The notes under the pieces were generated by a model. The model had not been told where the DNA came from. It saw only the letters and a list, made by a program, of their open reading frames with translations, and did no database searches. This document shows, in pieces, positions 1 through 7,887 of a DNA stretch of 64,000 nucleotides. The stretch is from Glycomyces sp. NRRL B-16210. Its GTDB lineage: Bacteria; Actinomycetota; Actinomycetes; Mycobacteriales; Micromonosporaceae. The stretch is taken from positions 292,427 to 356,426 of the forward strand of contig NZ_JOGR01000006.1 of the NCBI RefSeq assembly GCF_000719515.1, given 5' to 3'. How positions within the stretch are numbered: position 1 is the first letter of the stretch; each line of letters starts with the position of its first letter. The translations under genes and the position numbers were made by a program.

Positions 1-1775
1 AGCCCGGCGGTGCCAGCGCAGAACGGGAGGCCCCGCCAGTGCCTGACTCTGAACACACACCGATCGTCGAAGCGCCGATCGCCGAGGTCCAGTCGACCAC
101 AGTCGACTCGGGCCAGGGCGACAACGGCGACGGCGGCGGCTCCGAGAGCGCCGAAGCCAAGGGCGGCAGCGCCGCCCGCCGGGCCACCCGCCCGGCCGGC
201 CCGCCGCAGCCGCGTCGTCGCCAGGACCAGTTCTCGTCCCGCGAGGGCTCCGAGAACGAGCGCCGCTCCGAATCCGCCGAGTCCGAGGGGCAGGGCTCCG
301 CCCACGCCGTCGAGTCCGATGAGGACCGTCCGCAGCGCCGTCGCCGCAACCGCGGCGAGAACGGCCGTGACGGCAACGGCCGCGACAACCGCGACGGCAA
401 CGGCCGCGGCGACAACCGCGGCGAGCGCTCGGAGCAGTCCGAGTCCCGCGGCGACAACCGCGCCGAACGCCAGAGCGACGACGGCTACGACGACCGCGGC
501 CAGCAGGGCGACGGCGACGGACGCCGCCGCAAGCGCCGCGACCGCTCCGACCGACGCCGCAGCGGCGGCGGACGCGAGGAGACCGAGCGCGGCGGCGGGG
601 GCGGCAACGCCCAGAACGACGAGCAGCTCGTGCCCGTCGCGGGGATCCTCGACATCCTCGACAACTACGCGTTCATCCGCACCACCGGCTACCTCGCCGG
701 CCCCGACGACGTCTACGTCTCGATGTCGCAGGTCCGCAAGTACCGGCTGCGCCGCGGCGACGCCATCACCGGCGCCGTCAAGCCCACGCGCACCGAGGAG
801 CCCGGCGGCCAGAACAACGGCAAGCAGCGCCGCGAGAAGTACAACCCGCTCGTGCGCCTCGACACCGTCAACGGGATGAACCCCGAGGACGCCAAGAAGC
901 GCGACGAGTTCTACCGGCTCACGCCGCTGTACCCGCAGGAGCGCCTGCGGCTGGAGACCGAGCCGAACGCGCTGACCACGCGGGTGATAGACCTCGTGGC
1001 CCCGATCGGCAAGGGCCAGCGGGCCCTCATCGTCTCCCCGCCCAAGGCGGGCAAGACGATGGTGCTCCAGGCGGTCGCCAACGCGATCACCACGAACAAC
1101 CCCGAGTGCCACCTCATGGTGGTCCTCGCGGACGAGCGGCCCGAAGAGGTCACCGACATGCAGCGCTCGGTCAAGGGCGAGGTCATCGCCTCGACCTTCG
1201 ACCGCCCGCCGTCGGACCACACCACCGTCGCCGAACTCGCGATCGAGCGCGCCAAGCGCCTGGTCGAACTCGGCCACGACGTGGTCGTGCTGCTCGACTC
1301 GATCACCCGCCTGGGCCGCGCGTATAACAACTCGTCGCCCGCCTCCGGTCGCATCCTGTCCGGCGGCATCGACTCGACCGCGCTCTACCCGCCCAAGCGG
1401 TTCCTGGGCGCGGCGCGCAACATCGAGCACGGCGGCTCGCTGACCATCATCGCCACCGCGCTGGTCGAGACCGGCTCGATGGGCGACACGGTGATCTTCG
1501 AGGAGTTCAAGGGCACCGGCAACGCCGAGCTCAAGCTCGACCGCAAGATCGCCGAGAAGCGCACCTACCCGGCGATCGACGTGCACCAGTCGAGCACCCG
1601 CAAGGACGAGCTCATGATGAGCACCGAGGAGCAGGCGGTCATGCTCAAGCTCCGCCGGGTCCTGTCCTCGCTGGAGCCGCAGCAGGCCATCGATCTGTTG
1701 ATCGACCGGCTCAAGAAGACGCAGACGAACGCCGAGTTCCTCATGTCGATCGTCAAGAGCACTCCTGGCGAGTAG
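1..1775 (+). CDS. rho: Transcription termination factor Rho (5' truncated by window)
   Basis: Rho is the hexameric RNA-dependent ATPase that ends transcription of untranslated RNA. The frame is open to the first base and no Rho_N/SAP domain is visible, so the N-terminus lies outside the window; the GTG at 39 is probably internal. Counting from that GTG, residues 1-195 are a disordered Arg/Asp/Gly/Asn-rich stretch typical of actinobacterial Rho. A cold-shock-like RNA-binding domain follows (about 200-255), then the RecA-like ATPase with Walker A PPKAGKT (about 333-340) and Walker B VVVLLDS. The C-terminal half is near-canonical. A terminator follows the stop, so Rho appears to be transcribed apart from rpmE. 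Confidence 0.97.
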   Translation, partial: PGGASAEREAPPVPDSEHTPIVEAPIAEVQSTTVDSGQGDNGDGGGSESAEAKGGSAARRATRPAGPPQPRRRQDQFSSREGSENERRSESAESEGQGSAHAVESDEDRPQRRRRNRGENGRDGNGRDNRDGNGRGDNRGERSEQSESRGDNRAERQSDDGYDDRGQQGDGDGRRRKRRDRSDRRRSGGGREETERGGGGGNAQNDEQLVPVAGILDILDNYAFIRTTGYLAGPDDVYVSMSQVRKYRLRRGDAITGAVKPTRTEEPGGQNNGKQRREKYNPLVRLDTVNGMNPEDAKKRDEFYRLTPLYPQERLRLETEPNALTTRVIDLVAPIGKGQRALIVSPPKAGKTMVLQAVANAITTNNPECHLMVVLADERPEEVTDMQRSVKGEVIASTFDRPPSDHTTVAELAIERAKRLVELGHDVVVLLDSITRLGRAYNNSSPASGRILSGGIDSTALYPPKRFLGAARNIEHGGSLTIIATALVETGSMGDTVIFEEFKGTGNAELKLDRKIAEKRTYPAIDVHQSSTRKDELMMSTEEQAVMLKLRRVLSSLEPQQAIDLLIDRLKKTQTNAEFLMSIVKSTPGE

Positions 1776-1786
1776 CCGCCGAGCGC

Positions 1787-1813
1787 GAGGCCGCTCTGTC
1801 TGAGAGCGGCCTC
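1787..1813 (+). terminator. Hairpin after rho
   Basis: A perfect 10-bp inverted repeat (GAGGCCGCTC / GAGCGGCCTC, 7-nt loop) starts 12 nt after the rho stop codon. Only a weak T/A-rich tail follows, so this is a probable rather than a certain intrinsic terminator. Confidence 0.65.
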
Positions 1814-1890
1814 ACGCCTTAATATTGATGCCGGTGCGCAGGTCGCGCACCCACCATGTGCCCAGACGGGCCCGATGCGGTTCCGGTTCA

Positions 1891-1906
1891 CGGCTACGCG
1901 TAGCCG
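1891..1906. promoter_or_regulatory. 16-bp palindrome in the rpmE leader
   Basis: CGGCTACGCGTAGCCG is a perfect palindrome 28 bp before the rpmE start and just upstream of its GGAGAAAGGGA ribosome-binding region. It could be an operator or an RNA hairpin that controls L31 synthesis. It lacks the AT-rich character of a Zur box. Function is inferred only from position. Confidence 0.35.
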
Positions 1907-1933
1907 ACCCGGCGACCCGGAGAAAGGGAAGTC

Positions 1934-2164
1934 ATGAAAGACGGGATCCACCCTGAGTACGTCGTCACCGAGGTGACCTGTTCCTGCGGGAACGCCTTCA
2001 CCACCCGTTCGACGGTGACCAGTGGCAAGATCCAGGCTGCGACCTGCAACAAGTGCCACCCGTTCTACACCGGCAAGCAGCGCATCCTCGACACCGGCGG
2101 TCGCGTGGCCAAGTTCAAGGCCCGCTACGCCAAGACCCAGGAGAAGGCTCAGGCCGGCAAGTAG
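1934..2164 (+). CDS. rpmE: 50S ribosomal protein L31 (zinc-binding type)
   Basis: A 76-residue L31 of the large ribosomal subunit. It carries the four cysteines of the zinc-binding C+ form (CSCG near residue 16 and CNKCHP near residue 37) and the conserved PFYTGKQ stretch. The ATG is preceded by a strong purine-rich site (GGAGAAAGGGA). The gene sits alone between the rho hairpin and its own terminator, in the usual rho-rpmE-prfA order. C+ L31 is commonly replaced by a zinc-free paralogue under zinc starvation; no such paralogue lies in this window. Confidence 0.97.
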   Translation: MKDGIHPEYVVTEVTCSCGNAFTTRSTVTSGKIQAATCNKCHPFYTGKQRILDTGGRVAKFKARYAKTQEKAQAGK

Positions 2165-2172
2165 TATTTTTC

Positions 2173-2211
2173 CGCAGCGCTCGTGTCACCGACACGGGCG
2201 CTGCGTTTTTT
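2173..2211 (+). terminator. Intrinsic terminator after rpmE
   Basis: A long hairpin (CGCAGCGC-T-CGTGTC, loop ACC, GACACG-G-GCGCTGCG) is followed by six T residues. It is the clearest Rho-independent terminator in the window and separates rpmE from prfA. Confidence 0.92.
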
Positions 2212-2251
2212 CTTCCGCTCGTCCAGGCAGTGCTCTCCTTAAGGAACCGAC

Positions 2252-3337
2252 ATGACGACCGCCGCCGACAACCGCCTCGCCTCCCTGATCGCCGAGTACC
2301 GGGACCTCGAGGTCCAGATGGGCGACCCGGCGCTCCACGCCGACCAGGCCCAGGCCCGGCGGGTCGGCCGCCGCTACGCCGAACTCTCCCCGATCGCGAA
2401 GACCGCCGCCGACATCGACTCGGCCAAGGACGACCTGGAGACGGCCGAGGAGCTCGCCAAGGAGGACGCGGAGTTCGCCGAGGAGGCCGAGCGCCTCCGA
2501 AAGCGCATCCCCGAACTGGAGGAGAAGCTCGCCGAGCTGCTCGTCCCGCGCGACCCCGACGACGCCAAGGACGTGATCATCGAGATCAAGGCCGGCGCCG
2601 GCGGCGAGGAGTCCGGCCTGTTCGCCGGGGACCTCATGCGCATGTACCTGCGCTACTTCGAGCACCAGGGCTGGGCGGTCGAGACGCTCGAGATGGTGCC
2701 CACCGACCTCGGCGGCATCAAGGACTCCTCGATCGCGGTGCGCACCAAGGGCGCTCCCGAGGGCGGCAACGGCGTGTGGTCGCGCATGAAGTTCGAGGGC
2801 GGGGTCCACCGCGTGCAGCGGGTGCCCGTGACCGAGTCCCAAGGGCGCGTGCACACCTCCGCGGCCGCCGTCGTCGTCATGCCCGAGGCCGAAGAGGTCG
2901 ACTTCGAGCTGAACATGAACGACGTCCGCGTCGACGTGTACCGCTCCTCGGGCCCCGGCGGCCAGTCGGTCAACACCACCGACTCGGCCGTGCGCCTCAC
3001 CCACGTGCCCACCGGCGTGGTCGTCACCAGCCAGAACGAGAAGAGCCAGCTCCAGAACAAGGAGGCGGCCATCCGCGTCCTGCGCGCCCGCCTGCTCGCC
3101 AAGCAGCAGGAGGAGGCCGCGGCCGCCGCCGGGGCCGCCCGCCTGCTCCAGGTGCGCACCGCCGACCGCTCCGAGCGCATCCGCACCTACAACTTCCCGC
3201 AGAACCGCCTCACCGACCACCGCGTGGGCTTCACCGCCTACAACCTCGACCAGGTCATGGACGGCGCGCTCGACGAGGTCCTCGACGCCCTCGCCGCGGC
3301 CGACCGCGCCGAGCGCATGGCCCGCGGCTCCGAATGA
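2252..3337 (+). CDS. prfA: Peptide chain release factor 1
   Basis: RF1 reads UAA and UAG stop codons and triggers peptidyl-tRNA hydrolysis. The 361-residue protein has the usual length. The stop-codon-reading tripeptide is PVT (residues 192-194, in RVPVTESQGR) and the catalytic GGQ is at 236-238 within SSGPGGQSVN. An SD-like AAGGAA lies 6 nt before the ATG. The stop overlaps the start of prmC (ATGA), so the factor and the enzyme that methylates its GGQ glutamine are translationally coupled. Confidence 0.98.
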   Translation: MTTAADNRLASLIAEYRDLEVQMGDPALHADQAQARRVGRRYAELSPIAKTAADIDSAKDDLETAEELAKEDAEFAEEAERLRKRIPELEEKLAELLVPRDPDDAKDVIIEIKAGAGGEESGLFAGDLMRMYLRYFEHQGWAVETLEMVPTDLGGIKDSSIAVRTKGAPEGGNGVWSRMKFEGGVHRVQRVPVTESQGRVHTSAAAVVVMPEAEEVDFELNMNDVRVDVYRSSGPGGQSVNTTDSAVRLTHVPTGVVVTSQNEKSQLQNKEAAIRVLRARLLAKQQEEAAAAAGAARLLQVRTADRSERIRTYNFPQNRLTDHRVGFTAYNLDQVMDGALDEVLDALAAADRAERMARGSE

Positions 3338-4164
3338 CCGACGACTGGCGGTTCCTGATCGAGTCCGCGACGAAGCTCCTGGGGCAGCGCGGCATCGACT
3401 CCCCGCGCGTCGACGCCGAACTCCTGGCCGCCCACGTGGCCGGCATCCCGCGGACCCGGCTCCTCATCGCCGACGACCCGACCTCCGAACAGGGCACCGA
3501 GTACATGCGCCTGGTCGCCGAGCGCTCGTGGCGCAAACCGCTCCAGCACCTGACCGGGGCGGCCCCGTTCCGCTACGGCGAACTCGAGGTCGGGCCCGGC
3601 GTCTTCGTGCCCCGGCCCGAGACCGAGCTCCTCGTCGACTGGGCCCTGGAACACCTGCCGCGCGGCGGGCTCGTCGTCGACGCCTGCTCGGGCTCGGGGG
3701 CCATCGCCCACGCGATCGCGACCGAGCGCCCCGACAGCCGGGTGTGGGCGGTCGAGTCCGACCCTGACGCCTTCGAGTGGACCCGCAGGAACCTCCACGG
3801 CACCGGCGCCATCGCCGTCCTCGCCGACGCCACCGCGGCCTCGACGCTCAACGAGTTCGACGGGACCGTCGACCTCGTCGTCGCGAACCCGCCGTACGTG
3901 CCCTTCGACATGGAGGTCGCCCCCGAGGTCAGCTTCGACCCCTCCGGGGCCGTCTACGCCGCCGAAGCCGGGCTCGCGGTCATCCAGCCGCTCGCCGTCC
4001 GCGCCGCCCGCTGGCTCAGGCCCGGCGGCTGGTTCGGCTTCGAGCACGACGACACCCACCGCAAGGCCGCCCCCGAGATCCTGCGCGTCAGCGGGTTCAC
4101 CGAGGCGGCGGACCACGACGACCTGGCGGGCCGCCCGAGGTTCGCCACAGGAAGGCTAGGCTAG
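3334..4164 (+). CDS. prmC: Release factor glutamine methyltransferase PrmC
   Basis: A 276-residue class I SAM methyltransferase that methylates the GGQ glutamine of release factors. The SAM-binding loop is VVDACSGSGAIA (about 112-123) and the catalytic NPPY is at 185-188. The N-terminal helical domain contains the PLQHLTG and VFVPRPETE signatures typical of PrmC. The ATG at 3334 overlaps the prfA stop by 4 nt, which fixes the start against longer readings of this frame. It lies in the conserved prfA-prmC-sua5 order. Confidence 0.96.
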   Translation: MTDDWRFLIESATKLLGQRGIDSPRVDAELLAAHVAGIPRTRLLIADDPTSEQGTEYMRLVAERSWRKPLQHLTGAAPFRYGELEVGPGVFVPRPETELLVDWALEHLPRGGLVVDACSGSGAIAHAIATERPDSRVWAVESDPDAFEWTRRNLHGTGAIAVLADATAASTLNEFDGTVDLVVANPPYVPFDMEVAPEVSFDPSGAVYAAEAGLAVIQPLAVRAARWLRPGGWFGFEHDDTHRKAAPEILRVSGFTEAADHDDLAGRPRFATGRLG

Positions 4165-4169
4165 GCGCC

Positions 4170-4904
4170 GTGAGGCTGTTCAATTGCAGGAAGATCAAGG
4201 ACCGCGCCACCGGGCTGAAGTCCGCCGCCCGGGCCGTGTCCGGAGGCCGGCTCGTCGTGCTGCCGACCGACACCGTCTACGGGCTCGGGTGCGACGCGTT
4301 CAACCACGCCGCCGTCAAGGCGCTCCTGGCCGCCAAGGGCCGCGGGCGCGACATGGCCCCGCCGGTGCTCATCGGCTCCAAACGGGCCCTCGACGGCATC
4401 GCCTCGGACATCCCCGACTCCGCCAAGGAGCTCACCGAGGCCTTCTGGCCCGGACCGCTCACCGTCGTCGTGCCCTTCACGCCGTCGCTGACCTGGGACC
4501 TGGGCGACACCGACGGCACGGTCGCGGTGCGGATGCCGCTGCACCCGCTCGCGCTCGAACTGCTCAAGGAGACCGGCCCGATGGCCGTCTCCTCGGCCAA
4601 CAAGCACGGCCTGCCGCCGGCGGAGACCGCCGCCGCGGCCAAGGAGCAGCTGGGCACCGACGTCTCGGTCTACCTCGAAGCCGGGCCCTCCGAGGACAAC
4701 CTGCCCTCGACCATCGTCGACTGCGTCGCGCACCCGCCGCAGGTCCTGCGCGAGGGCGCCCTGAGCCTGGAGCAGATCCGCAAGATCGTGCCCGACACCC
4801 TCGACCGCGACGGCTACGGCCCCGGCGAGCGCCCCGAAGAGCAAGAACCCGAAGCCGGCGAACCCGAAGCGGACCCCGAGGCCTCCGAGGAGACCCCGGC
4901 TTGA
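4170..4904 (+). CDS. L-threonylcarbamoyladenylate synthase (Sua5/YciO/YrdC family)
   Basis: This enzyme makes threonylcarbamoyl-AMP, the intermediate for t6A37 of ANN-decoding tRNAs. The 244-residue protein has the YrdC fold motifs: GGRLVVLPTDTVYGLG near residues 29-44, KGRGRDMAPPVLIG near 57-70 and SSANKHG near 143. The long C-terminal Sua5 domain is absent. Instead there is a short acidic, Pro/Glu-rich tail (about 222-244). The GTG start at 4170 is 5 nt after prmC. In actinobacteria this gene regularly follows prmC. Confidence 0.93.
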   Translation: MRLFNCRKIKDRATGLKSAARAVSGGRLVVLPTDTVYGLGCDAFNHAAVKALLAAKGRGRDMAPPVLIGSKRALDGIASDIPDSAKELTEAFWPGPLTVVVPFTPSLTWDLGDTDGTVAVRMPLHPLALELLKETGPMAVSSANKHGLPPAETAAAAKEQLGTDVSVYLEAGPSEDNLPSTIVDCVAHPPQVLREGALSLEQIRKIVPDTLDRDGYGPGERPEEQEPEAGEPEADPEASEETPA

Positions 4905-5452
4905 GCGCGCCGTTCTCGGTCCTGCACGTGTGCACCGGCAACATCTGCCGCTCGCCCATGTCCGAACGCATCCTCGACGGGCTCACCGGCGAGGACGTGT
5001 ACAACCACGGCGCGGGCATCTCGGCCTTCCACGAGGGCGAGAACATGCAGCCGAACTCGATGGACGAACTCGAGTCGCGCGGCTACGAGTTCCAGGGCCA
5101 CCGGGCCCGCCGGCTCGTGCGCGCCCACGTCGAGTCCAGCGACCTCGTCCTCGTCGCGACCACCGGGCACCTCGAATACATCGCCGAGCGCTTCCCCGAG
5201 GCGGTCGGCAGGACCTTCCTGGTGCGCAGTCTCGGCCGCGCCGCCGCCGACCTCCTCGCCGACCTCCCCCCGGGCGACACCGCCACGCGCGGCAAGGCCC
5301 TCGTGGCCGCGGCCGACGAGCGCCGCGGCGACTACGACGCGATCAACCTCTCCGACCCCTGGGGGATGAGCCGCGCGGTCTACGGCAGCATCGCCGACCA
5401 GCTCGAAGACGCCCTCAAACCCGTCGCCGCCGTGCTGGAGGCCGAGCTGTGA
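4901..5452 (+). CDS. Low-molecular-weight protein-tyrosine phosphatase
   Basis: A cytoplasmic LMW-PTP of 183 residues. The phosphate-binding loop CTGNICRS (Cys11 nucleophile, Arg17) sits at the N-terminus and a C-terminal DPWG supplies the general-acid Asp. The start must be the TTG at 4901, which overlaps the upstream stop as TTGA, because the next in-frame GTG lies inside the active-site strand. The middle (about 105-150) is longer than in minimal LMW-PTPs. It lies between the Sua5-type gene and the ATP synthase genes, so any regulatory target is unknown. Confidence 0.92.
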   Translation: MSAPFSVLHVCTGNICRSPMSERILDGLTGEDVYNHGAGISAFHEGENMQPNSMDELESRGYEFQGHRARRLVRAHVESSDLVLVATTGHLEYIAERFPEAVGRTFLVRSLGRAAADLLADLPPGDTATRGKALVAAADERRGDYDAINLSDPWGMSRAVYGSIADQLEDALKPVAAVLEAEL

Positions 5453-5850
5453 GCCGCTCGAAGGGCTTCCTGAAGCCGTGCTTCGCCGTCGCCGGGATCG
5501 CGGCGGCGCTGGCCGCCGTCCTCGGCGGGATCTTCGCGGGGGGGACCGGCGCATGGGCCGCTCCGACAGGAGTAGCGTTGGTCGCCTTGGGCTTCGCGGG
5601 ATCGGTCTGGGCGGTCGCGGCTGCCGAGAAAATTGACCTGCGTCTCACTCTCGTTATGGCATTGGTCACGTACGCCGTTAAATTGATGATCGTCTTCGCG
5701 GCCCTCGCCGCGGTCAAGTCGCATGCGCCCGAAGCATTGACGCCCTTCGCCTACGGCATCATCGGCGGCGCCCTCGCCTGGCTCGGCACCCAGGCAGTCT
5801 GGGCCTACAAGGCGAAGATCCCGTACATCGAATTGAGCGACCGCGCCTGA
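5449..5850 (+). CDS. AtpI-like membrane protein
   Basis: A 133-residue protein with about four hydrophobic segments, starting at a GTG that overlaps the previous stop (GTGA). Its place directly before the ATP synthase genes and its topology match the AtpI-like / Rv1303-type protein found there in actinobacteria, which is thought to help c-ring assembly or ion supply to the Fo sector. I see no catalytic motif. The call rests mainly on size, topology and position. Confidence 0.75.
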   Translation: MSRSKGFLKPCFAVAGIAAALAAVLGGIFAGGTGAWAAPTGVALVALGFAGSVWAVAAAEKIDLRLTLVMALVTYAVKLMIVFAALAAVKSHAPEALTPFAYGIIGGALAWLGTQAVWAYKAKIPYIELSDRA

Positions 5851-5952
5851 ACGCGATGCGCCGCATGACACACCGTCCGCCATTGCGGTTGACAAAGGCG
5901 CGTGGACGACGCTCACCTCTGCGAACCCACCGGGCAGTTCCTGTGTAGTAGC

Positions 5953-5961
5953 TGTTAGAGT
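5953..5961 (+). promoter_or_regulatory. Extended -10 promoter for atpZ-atpB
   Basis: TGT-TAGAGT matches an extended -10 (TGn-TANNNT) and ends 10 nt before the atpZ ATG at 5972. No Shine-Dalgarno sequence precedes that ATG, so the ATP synthase message may begin at or just before the start codon. Confidence 0.45.
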
Positions 5962-5971
5962 TCAGCTCGAC

Positions 5972-6190
5972 ATGGCCGACAATCACCCCCCTGATGGCAA
6001 GCCCCAGCCGGACGGCTCGGAAACGGGCTGGCGTGCGCTGGGGTATCTCATGTCCGGGATCATCGTCTGGGGCGGTCTCGGATATCTCGTCGACCTGTGG
6101 CTCGGACTGCCCAAAGTCGGGCTCCTGGTAGGGATGCTTGTCGGTGCTGCAGCAGGAATGTACCTGCTGATCAAGCAGATGTCGCCGTAA
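5972..6190 (+). CDS. AtpZ/AtpI-type F0F1 ATPase accessory protein
   Basis: A 72-residue two-helix membrane protein. After a Pro/Asp-rich hydrophilic start, the first helix (about 22-42) is joined by a short GLGYLVDLWLGLP connector to the second (about 49-68). This is the AtpZ (F0F1-ATPase gene 1) pattern, associated with divalent-cation transport or Fo assembly. It lies between the AtpI-like gene and atpB. The ATG has no obvious ribosome-binding site, consistent with leaderless translation from the promoter just upstream. Confidence 0.8.
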   Translation: MADNHPPDGKPQPDGSETGWRALGYLMSGIIVWGGLGYLVDLWLGLPKVGLLVGMLVGAAAGMYLLIKQMSP

Positions 6191-6224
6191 ATTTGACCGA
6201 CACTGACTGAGAGGCGTGGCTCGC

Positions 6225-7037
6225 GTGACCGACTCAGCCATGGTGCTGGCCGAAGGGGACCTCCACTTCCCGCCCGGCATTGAGAGCTTCAATTTCCGGG
6301 ACTGGTTCACGGGCCTGAGCGAGACCGGTCTCGCCAACGTCTTCACGACCCTCACCTTCGCGGTGTGGCTCTCCGTGGCCGTCATCATCGTCTTCTTCCT
6401 GTGGGCCTACCGCAAGCCGCAGATCGTCCCCACCAAGCGGCAGTGGCTCGCCGAGTCCGCCTACGGATTCATCCGCAACTCGGTCTCCGTCGACCTGCTC
6501 GGCAAGAAGGCCGGCGTGCGCTTCGCCCCGTACTTCGCGACGCTGTTCCTGTTCATCCTGGTCACGAACATGTGGGCGATCGTCCCGGGCATCCAGATCT
6601 CCCCGAACTCCCACATCGGCTTCCCGCTGGTGCTGGGCCTGATGTCGTGGGTCATCTACGTGTACGTCGGCGTCAAGAAGCACGGCTTCCTCGGCTACCT
6701 GCGAGCGACGTGCATCCCGGCGGGCACCCCGGTGTTCATCTACCCGGTCGTGATCCCCATCGAGTTCCTTCAGAACCTGATCCTGCGCCCCGTGACGCTG
6801 GCGCTGCGGCTGTTCGCGAACATGTTCGCCGGCCACCTCATCCTGCTGGTCTTCTTCCTCGGCGGCTTCCAGCTGCTCAACTCGGAGAACATCTTCATCC
6901 AGAGCATGTCGGTCTTCTCGTTCGCGATGGGCATCGCCATCACCGCGTTCGAGCTCATCGTCATCGTGCTCCAGGCGTACGTGTTCACCCTGCTGACGGC
7001 CATGTACGTCCAAAGCTCGCTCGCCGACGAACACTGA
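6225..7037 (+). CDS. atpB: ATP synthase Fo subunit a
   Basis: Subunit a forms the proton half-channels facing the c-ring. About five or six membrane helices are visible. The essential arginine is in ALRLFANMFAGH, and the C-terminal helix ends ALQAYVF-type (VLQAYVFTLLTAMYV). I place the start at GTG 6225 because the GAGAGG site at 6209-6214 is 10 nt upstream; GTG 6216 would sit only 1 nt from that site, and ATG 6240 is another option. It is the first core gene of the atp operon. Confidence 0.96.
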   Translation: MTDSAMVLAEGDLHFPPGIESFNFRDWFTGLSETGLANVFTTLTFAVWLSVAVIIVFFLWAYRKPQIVPTKRQWLAESAYGFIRNSVSVDLLGKKAGVRFAPYFATLFLFILVTNMWAIVPGIQISPNSHIGFPLVLGLMSWVIYVYVGVKKHGFLGYLRATCIPAGTPVFIYPVVIPIEFLQNLILRPVTLALRLFANMFAGHLILLVFFLGGFQLLNSENIFIQSMSVFSFAMGIAITAFELIVIVLQAYVFTLLTAMYVQSSLADEH

Positions 7038-7073
7038 TCGGACCACCCCCGCAGATTTCAAACTGAACACCAA

Positions 7074-7096
7074 CGTGGCGTGATGGACACGCCACG
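7074..7096 (+). promoter_or_regulatory. Hairpin in the atpB-atpE spacer
   Basis: A perfect 9-bp stem (CGTGGCGTG / CACGCCACG, 5-nt loop) lies in the 82-nt gap before atpE, upstream of a strong AGGAG site. Subunit c is needed in many copies per complex, so an intercistronic hairpin here could protect an atpE mRNA end or set its translation. There is no T-tract, so it is not a normal terminator. Confidence 0.5.
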
Positions 7097-7119
7097 CTGA
7101 CACCTAGGAGAAAAACGCC

Positions 7120-7326
7120 ATGGAAGGCTCTCTCAACGTCGTCGGTTACGGCATTGCTGCACTCGGCCCCGGTCTCGGTGTCGCCCTGATCTTCGCCGCG
7201 TGGATCACCTCCACCGCCCGGCAGCCTGAGTCCGCCGGCATCACCCGCCCGATGCTGTTCATGGGCTTCGCCCTGGTCGAGGTGCTGGCCCTGTTCGGCC
7301 TCGTCCTCGCCTTCGCCCTCTCTTAA
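7120..7326 (+). CDS. atpE: ATP synthase Fo subunit c
   Basis: The proton-carrying ring subunit, a two-helix hairpin of 68 residues, shorter than the usual 75-81. The polar loop is RQPE (34-37). The ion-binding carboxylate is Glu54 in ALVEVLALFG, as in other actinobacteria. The GPGLG helix-packing stretch is in helix 1. A strong AGGAGAAAAA ribosome-binding site precedes the ATG, fitting the high stoichiometry. Confidence 0.98.
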   Translation: MEGSLNVVGYGIAALGPGLGVALIFAAWITSTARQPESAGITRPMLFMGFALVEVLALFGLVLAFALS

Positions 7327-7344
7327 TCGACCTCTGGAGCGATC

Positions 7345-7887
7345 ATGATTCAAGCCGCCGAGGGGGGCACGGCGATCCTCTTCCCGATCTGGCAAGAGAT
7401 GGTCGTCGGTGCCGTCGCCTTCGGTCTGCTGCTCTTCGTGCTCATGAAGTTCGTCTTCCCCCGTATGGAGAAGACCTTCGAAGCACGAGTGGACGCGATC
7501 GAAGGAGGCATCGAGCGCGCTGAACGGGCCCAGGAAGAGGCCAATCAGACGCTCGAGGAGTACCGCCGCAAGCTCGCCACCGCGCAGGAGGAGGCCGCCG
7601 CGATCCGCGACGAGGCCCGCGCCGACGCAGTGGCCGCCAAGGAGGAGATCCTCGTCTCCGCCCGTGAAGAGGCCAACCGCATCATCGCGGCCGGCCACTC
7701 GCAGATCGAGGCCTCCCGCCAGCAGCTCGTCCGCGAACTGCGCGGCGAGGTCGGCAACCTGGCAGTGGACCTGGCCGGCAAGATCATCGGCCAGCGCCTC
7801 GCCGGAGACGCCGACACGACCGCGACCGTGGACCAGTTCTTGGCCCAGATCGCGGACGAGACCGCAGAGACGAGCGGAGCGCGCTGA
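7345..7887 (+). CDS. atpF: ATP synthase Fo subunit b
   Basis: The peripheral stalk subunit, 180 residues. One membrane helix (about 17-38) is followed by a long charged alanine-rich coiled coil (about 42-160) that reaches up to F1. It is a plain b subunit; the mycobacterial b-delta fusion is not seen here because a separate delta gene follows. The stop TGA overlaps the atpH ATG (ATG at 7887), so translation is coupled. Confidence 0.96.
   Translation: MIQAAEGGTAILFPIWQEMVVGAVAFGLLLFVLMKFVFPRMEKTFEARVDAIEGGIERAERAQEEANQTLEEYRRKLATAQEEAAAIRDEARADAVAAKEEILVSAREEANRIIAAGHSQIEASRQQLVRELRGEVGNLAVDLAGKIIGQRLAGDADTTATVDQFLAQIADETAETSGAR

Noticed and set aside
5889..5894. TTGACA upstream of atpZ as a -35 box
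   Set aside because: No acceptable -10 lies 16-19 nt downstream; the extended -10 at 5953 is better supported.
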